Positions 1 through 16,900 of a stretch of DNA of 64,000 nucleotides are shown here, piece after piece. The stretch covers positions 1,922,001 through 1,986,000 of the forward strand of contig NC_089186.1 in NCBI RefSeq assembly GCF_947507565.1, given 5' to 3'. Every line of letters starts with the position of its first letter. Positions within the stretch are counted from its first letter, which is position 1. Below the pieces are notes generated by a model that did not search any database, had not been told where the DNA came from, and saw nothing but the letters and a program-made list of their open reading frames with translations. The translations under genes and the position numbers were made by a program. The stretch comes from Oscarella lobularis. Its lineage: Eukaryota > Porifera > Homoscleromorpha > Homosclerophorida > Oscarellidae.

Positions 1-1828
1 CACCAATACGAAGCGCAGTGCGAGACAAAGTGAACGAATTGAGCGAGAAAATTCGAACCGGAAGTGGAGAAGGCGTGGAACCGTTGGATTCGGGCGATTA
101 CACGTCACAACTTCCAAAGCAGAAAACAATGACAAACAAAGGCACAGCAAAAAACATCGAATCGCTAATTTTTATTTAATTATTTTATTCAATTTCAGCT
201 GGACGTCAACTTTCTCAAAAAATTAGGACAACGTATAAAGCCGGAACAAGCAAAGTCAATAAATAAAAAATCGATAATAGATACAAATTTTTAATTTTAA
301 TTAATTAATTAAATAATTAGTTTGTGTCGAGTTTTAAGAATTCGTCGAATTTGGATAGTAGAGTGGTAAGAGAGTACGCCGGTCACGTGGACGGCGTTTG
401 GGACGTCGCCTGCTTTGGATTGGAGCCAATTGTGGGTACAGCGTCAGCTGGTGAGGAAAATCTCTAATTAGAGGAATTCAGTACTTTAAAATCTATTTTT
501 TTCTAGACCGAAAGGCTCGGATATGGTGTGCCGAGACGGGAACTTGTCTATTGGAATATTCTGAGCACACGGGATCGGTCAACTCTATTCGATTTCATCC
601 CAAAAATTTATTGGTTTGCACAGGTTCAGATGGAGATGACCTAATTAATTAAAAGATTATTTACGTATGTGTCTAGCCTCTGGTGATACTTCCATACACG
701 TATGGGAATCTCCTTCTTCGGATCAGGTAAAGTTTATGAGAGCAGTCGATCTACTTGTACTTTAATGGGCTTTTCCAAAAAGCTGGTCAAAGTGACGTCT
801 TCAGGGGACGAAGCTCAGGATTGTAAAACCGATCAAAGAATTTAATAACATTTTTAATTGATGAATAACTAGGTGGTGCGATGGAATCTTCCGTATCTTT
901 CTCGTCGGTTGAACCAAAGCTCAAGCTGTCAGAACACAATTGTACGCATATATAAGGGATTTTTTCCTAGTATAAAGTATCCCTTTTTAGCTGTCGTTAT
1001 TGCGGCTGACTGGTTTTGCGATGGAGATCAGTTGGTCAGCGCTTCGTGGGATCACACGGCGAAGCTCTGGGACATCCACACCGGCCAATCGATATACACT
1101 CTCACAGGTAAATAGAAGATAAATACTGTATACCGTAAAGCACATATCGAAATTTCAAATCTTTGAGGTCACGATTTGGAATTGACGAATTGCTGCACGC
1201 ATCCGACCCAGCGACTCCTTCTGACGTCGTCGACAGACGGGACGTTTCGTCTGTGCGACTTCCGAGCGCCAACCATCCACTCAGTCAACGTTTTCCAAGG
1301 CCACTCAGAGTAAATATACAAATAGAAAGAGAATCTGATGAAGAATCTCATCATAAAGATGCGTTACAACTGCAACGTTTACTCCTAAAGACAATATTGT
1401 CAGTGCAAGTGACGATCGAAGCATAAAGGTATATGAACTCGTAACTTGTATGCTGACCCCGTGAAAACGGTACATCCAAGGTATGGGATTTGAAGAATAT
1501 GCGCGCTCCCGTTTCGACGATTCGAGTCGACGCCGGATGCAATCGCTTGGGCGTCTCGTCTCACGGGGGCGGCGTCATCGCCGCTCCGCTGGATAATAGG
1601 GCCATACGATTTTACCACGTCAATGGAACGAGATATATTCCATCGAGACGAGCCAGAAGACAGGTCCAGGGAATAAATCAATGGATATACACTTAAAAAC
1701 GAATGCGATGTTAGGGGCACGGAAGGATGGTGTGCGCGGCCGCGTGGAACGAAGATGCCTCGTGGAGTTGTAATTTATTCTCGTGCGGATTCGACGGGAG
1801 GGTGATTGGCTGGAAAGTCGGTTTGTGA
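1..1828 (+). CDS. WDR37: WD repeat protein WDR37, 5' truncated by the window
   Basis: The exons encode a WD40 protein that matches animal WDR37 along its length. At the 5' edge lies a short coiled-coil-like stretch (VNELSEKI). It is followed by a Thr/Lys-rich linker (TYKAGTSKV) and then WD repeats with [21 protein letters not shown] and [11 protein letters not shown]. The diagnostic C-terminal part contains [12 protein letters not shown] and ends in [13 protein letters not shown], as in the vertebrate protein. At least six short introns interrupt the frame, and one joins TGC-ACA-G to CC-TCT near 620-675 to restore the repeat. WDR37 is a scaffold known to bind PACS1/PACS2 and to affect calcium handling; nothing here adds to that. 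The start codon is outside the window. The stop is TGA at 1826-1828, only 57 bp from the stop of the opposing gene. Confidence 0.9.
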
Positions 1829-1885
1829 TTAATTAGGAAATAAAATTAATCAACTCTACTCTAAACTCGCGAAAAAAATCATCTT

Positions 1886-3675
1886 CTATAGGTCGTCTCT
1901 GTAGCCATTCAATGCCGTTCGAGTACGTTTCAGTGGCTTTAGATCGAGAAAGAACGTTTCTGGTGGATCTTCGTCATCGTCATCTGAGCTACAGAGATCA
2001 ATGATTTCATCGTCTGAGTTGCAAAGATCAATAATTTCTTTTGTCTCGCTGCTGCACGCGTCAACGGATTCTCTTCTCGCGTTTTTCGCCTTTGTCGTCG
2101 TGGGCGAGTCGCTATAGGAGACGCCGGACGATATTCGTTTTCGTCTAGTTAATTAAGATTACGCGTACCAATAATTTAATAGCTTGATATAGGAATGCCT
2201 TGCCTTCTCTTTGGCTTCGTTTTTTTGACGATGCAGGCATTTGGAACGTACATATTGTCGAGAAATTCAACGACAGAATCAGGTACTGTATATGTATGCA
2301 CCTAGTGAAAATCAGATATTAGAGTCTATGGGGACATTGTAACGCGCACGTACATAAGGATATTGGGTATAAGCTCGAAACTGACTCACGTCAGCTCGAT
2401 TCCTTCGTACGATTGGACGAAGAGATCTCGGACGTAGAGCTGCTACAAAGTTCGTTAGTTCCGCATAGGACGAATGATCCGAACAAGGAAAATGCTAAAC
2501 ACGCTCAAACGTAATTTTGTGCCGAGTTTAGTTCCACCGTAGTTACCATAGACTTAGTCTCCAAATTGAGTGTCGTCACGCACGTTTTCATAGCAGAGGG
2601 TATGATGAGAATTGTTTGGGGATTCGTACGCTGAGCAGTGGCTCTATAACAATAGATGATATAGTCACTGCGAGGCAATACGCACGTTTCTTTATACAAT
2701 AGTTTCTCTGAGTTCTTTTTCTTTACAACTGTAAATCGACTTTTTTCACACGTATAGTAATCGGAATTGCTACATATCTGCAGATGATTCATTTTGTCTG
2801 CAGTAACGGAAATCTAATCAAAGACGAATAGCATTTTCATTTCCCAATATCTTTTTCACTGTATACCTTTTCCTTAAACTCAGTAGCAATTCGTTCCAAA
2901 ACCCACTCCTTGCCTATATCAGTTAACCCAATCAGAACGTCGTGATCCGGATAATTATGAATTTGCTGCAACACTTCAGCAGTCACCTCTTCCTAAGTAG
3001 AGACAGCTAACCTATGCTAGAAGAACCGTGCATCGCGTTCGCTAACCCGCCCGGGAAATAGGCACGACGGATCGGCATACGTATTATCAATAAAACACAA
3101 ATCGATTTTTCCTTTTAATCTAAGCAGAGATGCCGGCAACATGCCGCTTTTGTATCTGAAATCGAAAACGTGACCCATATATTTAAGCGGTACACCAATA
3201 ATCGACGACAACCTAATATCCCCTGTATGTAAAATGGTTCCGAAGTATCCTTCGAATAGAAACATGAGCGATCCCGCTATGTGATTGGCATTGTATGCCG
3301 TCACAGTCATCGTCTCTTTTCCGAGCAAAAATAAGCGCGGTTCGTCTATTTCCAAAACGTTCTAGGTTGACTCAGTGTTTAGTATTCAATAAATGACGTC
3401 TTATTGATTTAATATACTATGAGATCTGGTTTGACGTCGAATTTTAGTTTGAGCAGCTCTCCGGTTATTCTCGAGCAGTATATGGGGTAGTTCCATGAGG
3501 GTGACAATCCTGCTGTGTGATCTGCGAGAATGAATTGGTTTTCGAGTTCGCGTTCGCGAAGGGACGAACCAGCGTGGCAGTGGGTGCAGAAATAGTACTT
3601 TGCGCACGTCTTCGGCTCCGTTCGCCAATGATCGACGGCAATTGGGGTTTGGGGAATAACGAAACCGACGGACAT
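1886..3675 (-). CDS. DCLRE1B: 5' exonuclease Apollo (SNM1B), metallo-beta-lactamase/beta-CASP nuclease with a SIM-like tail
   Basis: The protein starts MSVGFVIPQTPIAVD, as Apollo orthologues do. The metal-binding motif THCHADH is formed across the first intron. Next come the third motif (NANHIAGS), FEGYFGTILHTGD, IGLTDIGKEWVLERIATEF, and the beta-CASP SDHSSYAELTNFVAALRP near the end. Apollo is a 5'-3' exonuclease that trims telomere ends with shelterin and works in interstrand cross-link repair. All catalytic His/Asp positions I can identify are kept, although the usual HCPG around motif 3 reads HIAG. A GC-AG intron (2145-2203) leads to a last exon of about 86 codons that is basic, then acidic. 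It carries two copies of EIIDLC followed by Ser/Asp. The start was chosen by homology. No Apollo-type TRF2-binding peptide was recognised. Confidence 0.9.
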
Positions 3676-3776
3676 TGTACAGTGTGTATCCGGGGTTGAC
3701 GAAACCTGCGTACTTTTTGATATCTGCACACTCCTGCAGCTTGTTTGCGTTCGTTTTCGCTTGTTCTGAGTGCAGC
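3676..3776. promoter_or_regulatory. Shared intergenic interval between DCLRE1B and AGPS start codons
   Basis: Only 101 bp separate the ATG of DCLRE1B on the minus strand from the ATG of AGPS on the plus strand. Both core promoters and both 5' UTRs must fit here or overlap the first exons. I see no TATA box. A bidirectional promoter is inferred from spacing alone. Confidence 0.5.
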
Positions 3777-8467
<4,691 letters not shown>

Positions 8468-8647
8468 CAGAATTTATATTCTTTTTTTGTACAATGTAGC
8501 GTGATCCTTTTGTTCAATTGTCCTTGTGATCGACTAGTAGGGATGGCCCCAGGTTTTCGCGCGTTTCAGTGGCGTAGACGCACGCTACGTGAGCCGGGCA
8601 AGTAGAGCAGAAATTACAATCCCCTTAGAAGAGCCTAGAAGGGCAGC

Positions 8648-10264
8648 ATGAGTGGAAACGACAAAGAAGCCTCTGCTCTAGGCCACGGCCATCGCCATTT
8701 CGACGCAAACAGCGGCAGGAGTGCCTCGCAACAAGAACAACAGCAGCCAATCGCCGAACTGTGGTGTGTGACGAAAGTCGACGTGATACGATTCACCTAC
8801 TTGTGGACGGTGAACAACTTCAGTTGCGTTCGCGGAGAAGTCGGCGAAGGTCTCAAAAGTTCGACTTTCTCCGCGCCGGACAGCGACGTGAAATGGTCCA
8901 AAAAAAACTAGATCAAGAAAATCGAATTGAAATTTTTTTTCAGGTGTTTGAGGGTGAATCCGAGAGGATTGGACGACGAGAGCAAGGAGTACTTGTCCGT
9001 CTATCTCCTACTTCTTTCGTGCGACAAAAGCGAGTGTCGAGCAAAATTTCGATTTTCGATTCTAAATAAGAAAGGAGAAGAACGAAAAGCCATGGGTTCT
9101 CGAACGATTACCTAAAAAAATTTAGTCAATTAATTAATTACGCAATTAATTGTTATAGAAAGTCAACGTGCTTATCGTTTCGTCCAAGGAAAGGATTGGG
9201 GATTCAAGAAATTCATTCGTCGCGATTTTCTGATGGCCGAAGAAAATGGATTGTTGCCCAACGATAAGCTGACCATTCACTGCGAAGTAAAGCAAAGTCC
9301 TTCCCCACTATATATATTTGTTCATAATTTTTATACCCAGGTGAGCATTTTTGATAATTCTGAAAATTTGACCGGTACGACGAAGGCGAAGCACATCTGC
9401 GTGCCCCCGTGTCGTCTCAAGGAGGACTTTGACTCTCTGTTGGATAGCGGTTGCATGTCCGACGTCGTGCTCGTCGTTCGCTACAACAAAGACGCAGCCG
9501 TTACTGGCATGAAAATTGGCGACGAGAACGACGACGATAGTCTCGATATTTGCCGAGAATTTCCGGCCCATAAAGCCATATTGGCCGGTATGAAGAGATA
9601 GATAAATACGCGTTCTTATTTGTTTATTTTTTGAGTCTCGCTATTAGCTCGGTCTCCGGTATTCAATGCCATGTTCGAACATCCAATGGAAGAGAGTCGA
9701 AAAGTCCGTACCTATTATAAGGGAATTTATTAAATACATTTGGATCTCTGTGTAGGGAAAAGTTGAAATTGACGACATTTCGCCGGAGGTGTTCAAAGAT
9801 CTTCTACGATTCATCTACACCGGCACAGTAGCCGAAGAGAGTTTGCAAACGAATGCGGACGATTTATTAGCGGCGTCCGACAAAGTAGGATCACAGAGCG
9901 CACTTTCCTTCCTTTATATTATCTAATCAGTATCAACTCGATCGTCTTCGTCTGATGTGCGAGGAGACGCTCTGTTCGAATTTGAACTCGGAGAATGCCG
10001 CCGACGTTCTCGTGCTGGCGGATAGACACAGTGGATCGCAGTTAAAGAGTATTGCTATTGATTATATTAATAGGTACGACACAGATTCTATATAATAATA
10101 ATAATGAGTTTTTTCTTAGTCATCCTGAAGAAGTGATGGAAACCGACGGTTGGAAATCACTTGTTAAGAATAACGCCCAGTTGGTCGCCGATGCCTTTCG
10201 CGCGCTCGCCTGTTCGCCTGACGCCGCCTTCTGGCCCATGCGTAAGAAATTTAAAAAGAGTTAG
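8648..10264 (+). CDS. SPOP: Speckle-type POZ protein, CUL3 substrate adaptor
   Basis: The N-terminal 40 residues are Ser/Gln-rich and variable. A MATH domain follows ([55 protein letters not shown]), then a BTB domain ([57 protein letters not shown]) and a BACK-like tail ([34 protein letters not shown]). SPOP recruits substrates to the CUL3-RBX1 ubiquitin ligase. The Trp and Phe of the MATH substrate pocket (DWGF) are present. The C-terminus RKKFKKS resembles the nuclear signal of animal SPOP. The strand pair before HKAILA carries an acidic insertion of roughly 20-25 residues that vertebrate SPOP lacks. About seven short introns interrupt the gene. Confidence 0.93.
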
Positions 10265-10824
10265 TTAGAGAGACGAGGAATCGCGTTGAGTTGAAGTAAG
10301 GACTATGCATGTACCTCGTATAGCGGAACAGTTCACTGTAGAGTTCTCAGAGGCGTTTTCTTTATTAAGCTATGCACGCCGTATTCAATGCCACTTGCAG
10401 CTTTCGCTAACTCTGTGAATTTAGCGTATAGTTGTAGTCGCGTAGTCGTATAGTCGAGATCTCTAACCTGTGAAAAATTCTTTTCTGCTGGTAAAGAAAT
10501 CGAGTGGTATACGGAGCAGCAAATGAGGCCAAAAAATCTGCAAGATTCGATTATTCCTTACGCGAAAAAATGATTCGTGCTCTTACTGCGCCGATCACCC
10601 CGCCTGTCTTCGTTACCGTGGTGAAGACGCTTTTGATGAAATCTTTTGGTGCGAGTGATCAGGCAGTATTCGAAACGTTCGAATTTTATTACCTCGGCGA
10701 GTTAGACGAAGAGCAGAGAGTCGCAGCATGAGTCGCAGTAGGAGTTGAAATGATTGCTGAGTAAGGACTGACGTGTAGCGTGTAACCTCCGGGAAAGCGT
10801 AGCGCATTAGATCCGGGTCAACCA
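10265..10824. other. Intergenic interval between SPOP and SGSH, no gene recognised
   Basis: This 560-bp stretch holds the SPOP 3' UTR and the SGSH promoter. A 75-codon open frame (10504-10731) begins only with GTG and has no recognisable motif. Short repeats of the type tagtcgtatagtcg occur near 10440. I see no RNA gene. Confidence 0.5.
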
Positions 10825-12360
10825 ATGTCGAGACTCATTCTTCTCGTTCTCGCCTCGTTTCGCCTCGTCTCGTCGACGAAACGCAACGCGCTCGTCATCA
10901 TAGGCGACGACGCCGGCCTCGAGTCGCCGCTCTACGGCAACGACGTCTGCAAGACGCCAAACATGGAAAAACTCGCGCGAATGGGCGTAACGTTCGACGA
11001 AGCCTTCACGTCGGTCTCGAGCTGCTCCCCAAGCCGCTCGGCAATCATGACCGGCCTCCCGCAGCATCAGAACGGCATGTACGGCCTCCACCACACCGTC
11101 CACCACTTCAACTCGTTCGACAACGTCAGAAGCGTGTCGTCACTTCTGAACGCGAGTCGCGTGCGCACGGGCATCATCGGCAAAAAGCACGTGGGCCCCG
11201 AATACGTCTACCCGTACGAATTCGCCTACACCGAAGAGACGGAGAGCCTCCTCCAAGTCGGTCGCAACATAACCCGTATCAAGAATCTCGTTCGCGAATT
11301 CTTCCAAACCCAAGACGATCGCCCCTTCTTCTTATACATCGGTTTTCACGATCCCCATCGATGCGGTCTCATGACGCCCCAATACGGGACGTTCTGCGAA
11401 AAATTCGGAAACGGCGACCCGGAAATGGGTCTCATACCGGATTGGTCGCCGGCGAAATACGACCCCAATGACGTCATAGTTCCCTATTTCGTTCCGGACA
11501 CGCCGGAAGCGCGAGCCGACATTGCGGCCCAGTATACGACTATAAGTCGAATGGATCAAGGTATTGGGCTAATAATCGATGAATTAAATCGAGCCGGTTA
11601 TCTCGATTCAACTCTAATACTATTTTCGTCCGATAACGGTATTCCCTTTCCGTCCGGTCGTACGAACATCTACGAGCCGGGACTTCGCGAGCCGATGATC
11701 GTTTCGTCGCCATATCACGCGACGCGTAACGGGCAGCGAAGTTCGGCGATGACGTCGTTATTGGATATCGTTCCGACGGTTCTCGATTGGTTCGATATTC
11801 CATATCCCAATTATACGATAATCAGCGAGAAAGATCCCCCCGTTCGTTTGACTGGAAAATCCCTATTACCCGTTCTAGTACAAGAGCCCACGAGTGGCTA
11901 CGACGACGTATACGCGAGTCATAACCTACACGAAATCACCATGTACTATCCCATGCGAATGTATCGCGATCGACGCTATAAACTGATTAAGAACGTCAAC
12001 TACAAAATGCCCTTTCCCATCGATCAGGACTTCTTCGTCTCGCCGACGTTTCAGGGCCTGCTTAATCGCACGGTAGCGAACGAGTCGACGCACTGGTATA
12101 AGAGTCTACGCGACTATTATTATCGCGACGAGTGGGAGCTCTACGATCTCGTCGAAGATCCGCACGAGCTTCAAAACGTCGTCGGAGACGCGTCGCGACG
12201 AGACGTCGTAGAGGATTTGAAGGCGAAGTTACTCGCGTGGCAAAGCGCGACGGCCGATCCGTGGCGATGCGCTCAGGAATCGGTACTCGAGTTTCAGGGT
12301 ATTTATCCGCGTTCGGGCGTTTGTCTTTCGATGCATAACGATTTGGGTGGAGGTGATTAG
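10825..12360 (+). CDS. SGSH: N-sulphoglucosamine sulphohydrolase (heparan N-sulphatase), single exon
   Basis: A 511-codon intronless frame matches SGSH end to end. A short hydrophobic signal peptide (residues 1-17) is followed by the metal-binding IGDDAG and the sulphatase signature SSCSPSRS. The Cys at residue 67 is the one expected to be converted to formylglycine by SUMF1. Next are [64 protein letters not shown] and [12 protein letters not shown]. The enzyme removes N-linked sulphate from glucosamine during lysosomal heparan sulphate breakdown. Its length equals the family norm (about 500). Several NxT/NxS sequons are present, in keeping with a lysosomal glycoprotein. The lack of introns contrasts with most neighbours. 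Confidence 0.96.
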   Translation: MSRLILLVLASFRLVSSTKRNALVIIGDDAGLESPLYGNDVCKTPNMEKLARMGVTFDEAFTSVSSCSPSRSAIMTGLPQHQNGMYGLHHTVHHFNSFDNVRSVSSLLNASRVRTGIIGKKHVGPEYVYPYEFAYTEETESLLQVGRNITRIKNLVREFFQTQDDRPFFLYIGFHDPHRCGLMTPQYGTFCEKFGNGDPEMGLIPDWSPAKYDPNDVIVPYFVPDTPEARADIAAQYTTISRMDQGIGLIIDELNRAGYLDSTLILFSSDNGIPFPSGRTNIYEPGLREPMIVSSPYHATRNGQRSSAMTSLLDIVPTVLDWFDIPYPNYTIISEKDPPVRLTGKSLLPVLVQEPTSGYDDVYASHNLHEITMYYPMRMYRDRRYKLIKNVNYKMPFPIDQDFFVSPTFQGLLNRTVANESTHWYKSLRDYYYRDEWELYDLVEDPHELQNVVGDASRRDVVEDLKAKLLAWQSATADPWRCAQESVLEFQGIYPRSGVCLSMHNDLGGGD

Positions 12361-12394
12361 TCGTTTGCTGCGCGCTGTTCGTTTTTTTTTAGTT

Positions 12395-13466
12395 CTAGTG
12401 TTCGAATCGACCCAGTCCTAACATTTCTATGCATTCTCGCGCTTCGTTGTGAGACCACGTGCTCCAGTCGTCCGTTACGACGCGTATGAAGCGCATCTTT
12501 ATAGGGGGACCGGGATTATGGTTTTTAGTTTATTAAGGGTTCTTATTTTATTACTTGGAGCTGCTGCTTTGGTTTTTCCAAAGCGGCGAGCTGGTTCTCC
12601 GTGTTGCCGCAGAGGAGAAAGAATAGAGCGTGCGTGGACCACATTCTCTGCGCGGAAAGAAAAGATTGGGGGGTTGCCTTGTCTGAAATTTATTTCTATA
12701 CAGTTACCATTTCTCTGTTGATGTGCATTAGGTAGTTTGACAGTATATCGATCAATCCGTATTGCCTGTTATTGCGAATGAAGCGTACGTGCATCTCTCC
12801 CTAACGTTATACTGTATATAGATTAGTCTACCTGGCTCTGTCTTGATTCGCTTTATTCATTCGCAATATTTCGGAAAGAGCTTTAACGATTTCCTAAGAA
12901 GGCGAAACGAGTTTGATTTGAATATTTCCTCGGGGGATCTTAGTCACGATTTTGACGCATTGGGGTTCACTGGTCTTTCGTAGAATATTGATCAGAAGCT
13001 CTAAGTAGTGTTCTCCGCTAAACTCGGCAACTTCCGGACCCCCTAAATACCTAAGCGATCTCCTTCGTATCTAAGACACAAGGGCACTGATCTAACCAGT
13101 CCAAGACAAGTGACTCATCGTTCGTATAGCTAAGAAACGTTTGTGACTGAATAACAATTCCTTTTTTATTACTTTCCATTCTTTCTTCAGGCGAATCCGA
13201 ACATTTGAGTTTGGTTGCGAGTTTGTAGATGCGTAGTTTGTAGAGATTGTCGTTAATTCCCTCCGGAGGGGGCTCGTCGCCCGCCGCATTGGCATTAGAC
13301 GATTGGGCGATATTGAATAAGGGCAATATGTGACCAAGACCCGCTGGAAAGAAAGCGAAGTGATTTCAATTGACGCTCGCGTACGACTATAGCTTTTAAG
13401 ACCGGATAGAGACGCTCGTCTCACGGCCCCAGTAAACCGAGTAGTAAAACGTTGGAGCGCCTGCAT
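12395..13466 (-). CDS. Unidentified multi-exon gene with a basic, amphipathic N-terminus
   Basis: I do not recognise the family. A plausible ATG at 13464-13466 opens an exon ([17 protein letters not shown]) that looks like a mitochondrial presequence: no acidic residue, many Arg, Ser and Thr. An intron with acceptor ctttctttccag joins in frame to GLGHILPLFNIAQSS and NLYKLRIYKLATKLKC. Further likely coding pieces are PEVAEFSGEHYLELLINIL, EIVKALSEILRMNKANQ and a last exon ending CIEMLGLGRFEH-stop (12395-12397), 34 bp from the SGSH stop. The middle exons are uncertain. The Leu-rich pieces suggest a helical-repeat protein, but that is weak. The exon-1 and exon-2 region was duplicated into 13735-17216. 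Confidence 0.45.
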
Positions 13467-13980
13467 AACAGCCGGGGATCTGCGGTTGCTTAGCAAATAC
13501 TAAGCACGGATATAGAATTCTGAGCTGCCAGAATTCTCTCTCTATATATATATGGGTTTCAATATGATGTGTATGTGTTATAAGCCTGGCTGCAGACAGT
13601 GCAGTTGCTGTCTTGCGTGCATAGGCTCATAGCAAACGATCTTCACGTCGTCGTGACTTTGATGAGTCTTTGCATTCTCCTTTCTGCTGTACAGAAAATT
13701 ATTGAACGAGATGAAGGTAAAAGCTGAGACCGCTGGGGTTCACTGGTCTTTCGTAGAATGTTGATCAGAGGCTCTAAGTAGTGTTCTCCGGGCCCCCTAA
13801 ATACCTAAGCGATCTCCTTCAAATCTAAGACACAAGGCCACTATGTAACAAGTCCAAGACAAGTGATTCATTGTGCGTATAGCTAAGAAACGTTTGTGAC
13901 TGGATAGCAATCAATTCCTTTTTTTCGGAGGGGGCTCGGCATTAGACGATTGGGCGATATTGAATAAGGGCAATATGTGA

Positions 13981-16900
13981 CTGACCAACTCTTCTCTCCT
14001 GTGTAATAAGTTACATTAAAATTACAAGGGACTGGCCGACACTTCTGTCCTGTAATAAATTAGAGTAAAATTACAAAAGACTGGCCAACTCTTCTCGCTT
14101 GTGTAATGAAATTACAAGAGAGTGGCCAACTGTTCTCTCCTGTAATAAATTACAAAAAAATTACAAGGGACTGGCCAACTGTTCTCTCCTGTAATAATTT
14201 ACAGAAAAATTACAAGGGACTGGCCAACTGTTCTCTCCTGTAATAAATTACAAAAAAATTACAAGGGACTGGCCAACTGTTCTCTCCTGTAATAAATTAC
14301 AGAAAAATTACAAGGGACTGGCCAACTGATCTCTCCTGTAATAAATTACAGAAAAATTACAAGGGACTGGCCAACTGTTCTCTCCTGTAATAAATTACAA
14401 AAAAATTACAAGGGACTGGCCAACTGTTCTCTCCTGTAATAAATTACAAAAAAATTACAAAAGACTGGCCAACTCTTCTCGCTTGTGTAATGAAATTACA
14501 AGAGAGTGGCAAACTGTTCTCTCCTGTAATAAATTACAGAAAAATTACAAGGGACTGGCCAACTGTTCTCTCCTGTAATAAATTACAGAAAAATTACAAG
14601 GGACTGGCCAACTGCTCTCTCCTGTAATAAATTACAGAAAAATTACAAGGGACTGGCCAACTGTTCTCTCCTGTAATAAATTACAGAAAAATTACAAGGG
14701 ACTTGCCGACACTTCTGTCCTGTAATAAATTACAGTAAAATTACAAAAGACTGACCAACTCTTCTCGCTTGTGTAATGAAATTACAAGAGAGTGGCCAAC
14801 TGTTCTCTCTTGTAATAAATTACAGAAAAATTACAAGGGACTGGCCAACTGTTCTCTCCTGTAATAAATTACAAAAAAATTACAAGGGACTGGCCAACTG
14901 TTCTCTCCTGTAATAAATTACAAAAAAATTACAAGGGACTGGCCAACAGCTCTCTCCTGTAATAAATTACAGAAAAATTACAAGGGACTGGCCAACTGTT
15001 CTCTCCTGTAATAATTTACAGAAAAATTACAAGGGACTGGCCAACTGTTCTCTCCTGTAATAAATTACAAAAAAATTACAAGGGACTGGCTAACTGATCT
15101 CTCCTGTAATAAATTACAGAAAAATTACAAGGGACTGGCCAACTGATCTCTCCTGTAATAAATTACAGAAAAATTACAAGGGACTGGCCAACTGTTCTCT
15201 CCTGTAATAAATTACAAAAAAATTACAAGGGACTGGCCAACTGCTCTCTCCTGTAATAAATTACAGAAAAATTACAAGGGACTGGCCAACTGTTCTCTCC
15301 TGTAATAAATTACAAAAAAATTACAAAAGACTGGCCAACTCTTCTCGCTTGTGTAATGAAATTACAAGAGAGTGGCCAACTGTTCTCTCCTGTAATAAAT
15401 TACAGAAAAATTACAAGGGACTGGCCATCTGTTCTCTCCTGTAATAAATTACAAAAAAATTACAAGGGACTGGCCAACTGCTCTCTCCTGTAATAAATTA
15501 CAGAAAAATTACAAGGGACTGGCCAACTGATCTCTCCTGTAATAAATTACAGAAAAATTACAAAAGACTGACCAAATCTTCTCGCTTGTGTAATGAAATT
15601 ACAAGAGAGTGGCCAACTGTTCTCTCCTGTAATAAATTACAGAAAAATTACAAGGGACTGGCCAACTGTTCTCTCCTGTAATAAATTACAGAAAAATTAC
15701 AAGGGACTGGCCAACTGATCTCTCCTGTAATAAATTACAGAAAAATTACAAGGGACTGGCCAACTGATCTCTCGTGTAATAAATTACAGAAAAATTACAA
15801 GGGACTGGCCAACTGTTCTCTCCTGTAATAAATTACAAAAAAATTACAAGGGACTGGCCAAATGTTCTCTCCTGTAATAATTTACAGAAAAATTACAAGG
15901 GACTGGCCAAGTGTTCTCTCCTGTAATAAATTACAGAAAAATTACAAGGGACTGGCCAACTGTTCTCTCCTGTAATAAATTACAGAAAAATTACAAGAGA
16001 CTGGCCAACTGTTCTCTCCTGTAATAATTTACAGAAAAATTACAAGGGACTGGCCAACTGTTCTCTCCTGTAATAAATTACAGAAAAAATACAAGGGACT
16101 GGCCAACTGTTCTCTCCTGTAATAAATTACAAAAAAATTACAAAAGACTGGCCAACTCTTCTCGCTTGTGTAATGAAATTACAAGAGAGTGGCAAACTGT
16201 TCTCTCCTGTAATAAATTACAAAAAAATTACAAGGGACTGGCCAACTGCTCTCTCCTGTAATAAATTACAGAAAAATTACAAGGGACTGGCCAACTGATC
16301 TCTCCTGTAATAAATTACAGAAAAATTACAAAAGACTGACCAAATCTTCTCGCTTGTGTAATGAAATTACAAGAGAGTGGCCAACTGTTCTCTCCTGTAA
16401 TAAATTACAGAAAAATTAGAAGGGACTGGCCAACTGTTCTCTCCTGTAATAAATTACAGAAAAATTACAAGGGACTGGCCAACTGCTCTCTCCTGTAATA
16501 AATTACAGAAAAATTACAAGGGACTGGCCAACTGATCTCTCCTGTAATAAATTACAGAAAAATTACAAGGGACTGGCCAACTGATCTCTCCTGTAATAAA
16601 TTACAGAAAAATTACAAGGGACTGGCCAACTGATCTCTCCTGTAATAAATTACAGAAAAATTACAAGGGACTGGCCAACTGTTCTCTCCTGTAATAAATT
16701 ACAAAAAATTACAAGGGACTGGCCAACTGTTCTCTCCTGTAATAAATTACAGAAAAATTACAAGGGACTGGCCAACTGTTCTCTCCTGTAATAAATTACA
16801 GAAAAATTACAAGGAACTGGCCAACTGTTCTCTCCTGTAATAAATTACAGAAAAATTACAAGGGACTGGCCAACTGATCTCTCCTGTAATAAATTACAAA

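Noticed and set aside
10504-10731. 75-codon open frame between SPOP and SGSH
   Set aside because: It starts with GTG only, has no recognisable motif, and lies in a plausible UTR/promoter interval.
12449-12721. 90-codon plus-strand open frame with a hydrophobic stretch
   Set aside because: It has a GTG start and overlaps better-supported minus-strand coding of the unidentified gene.
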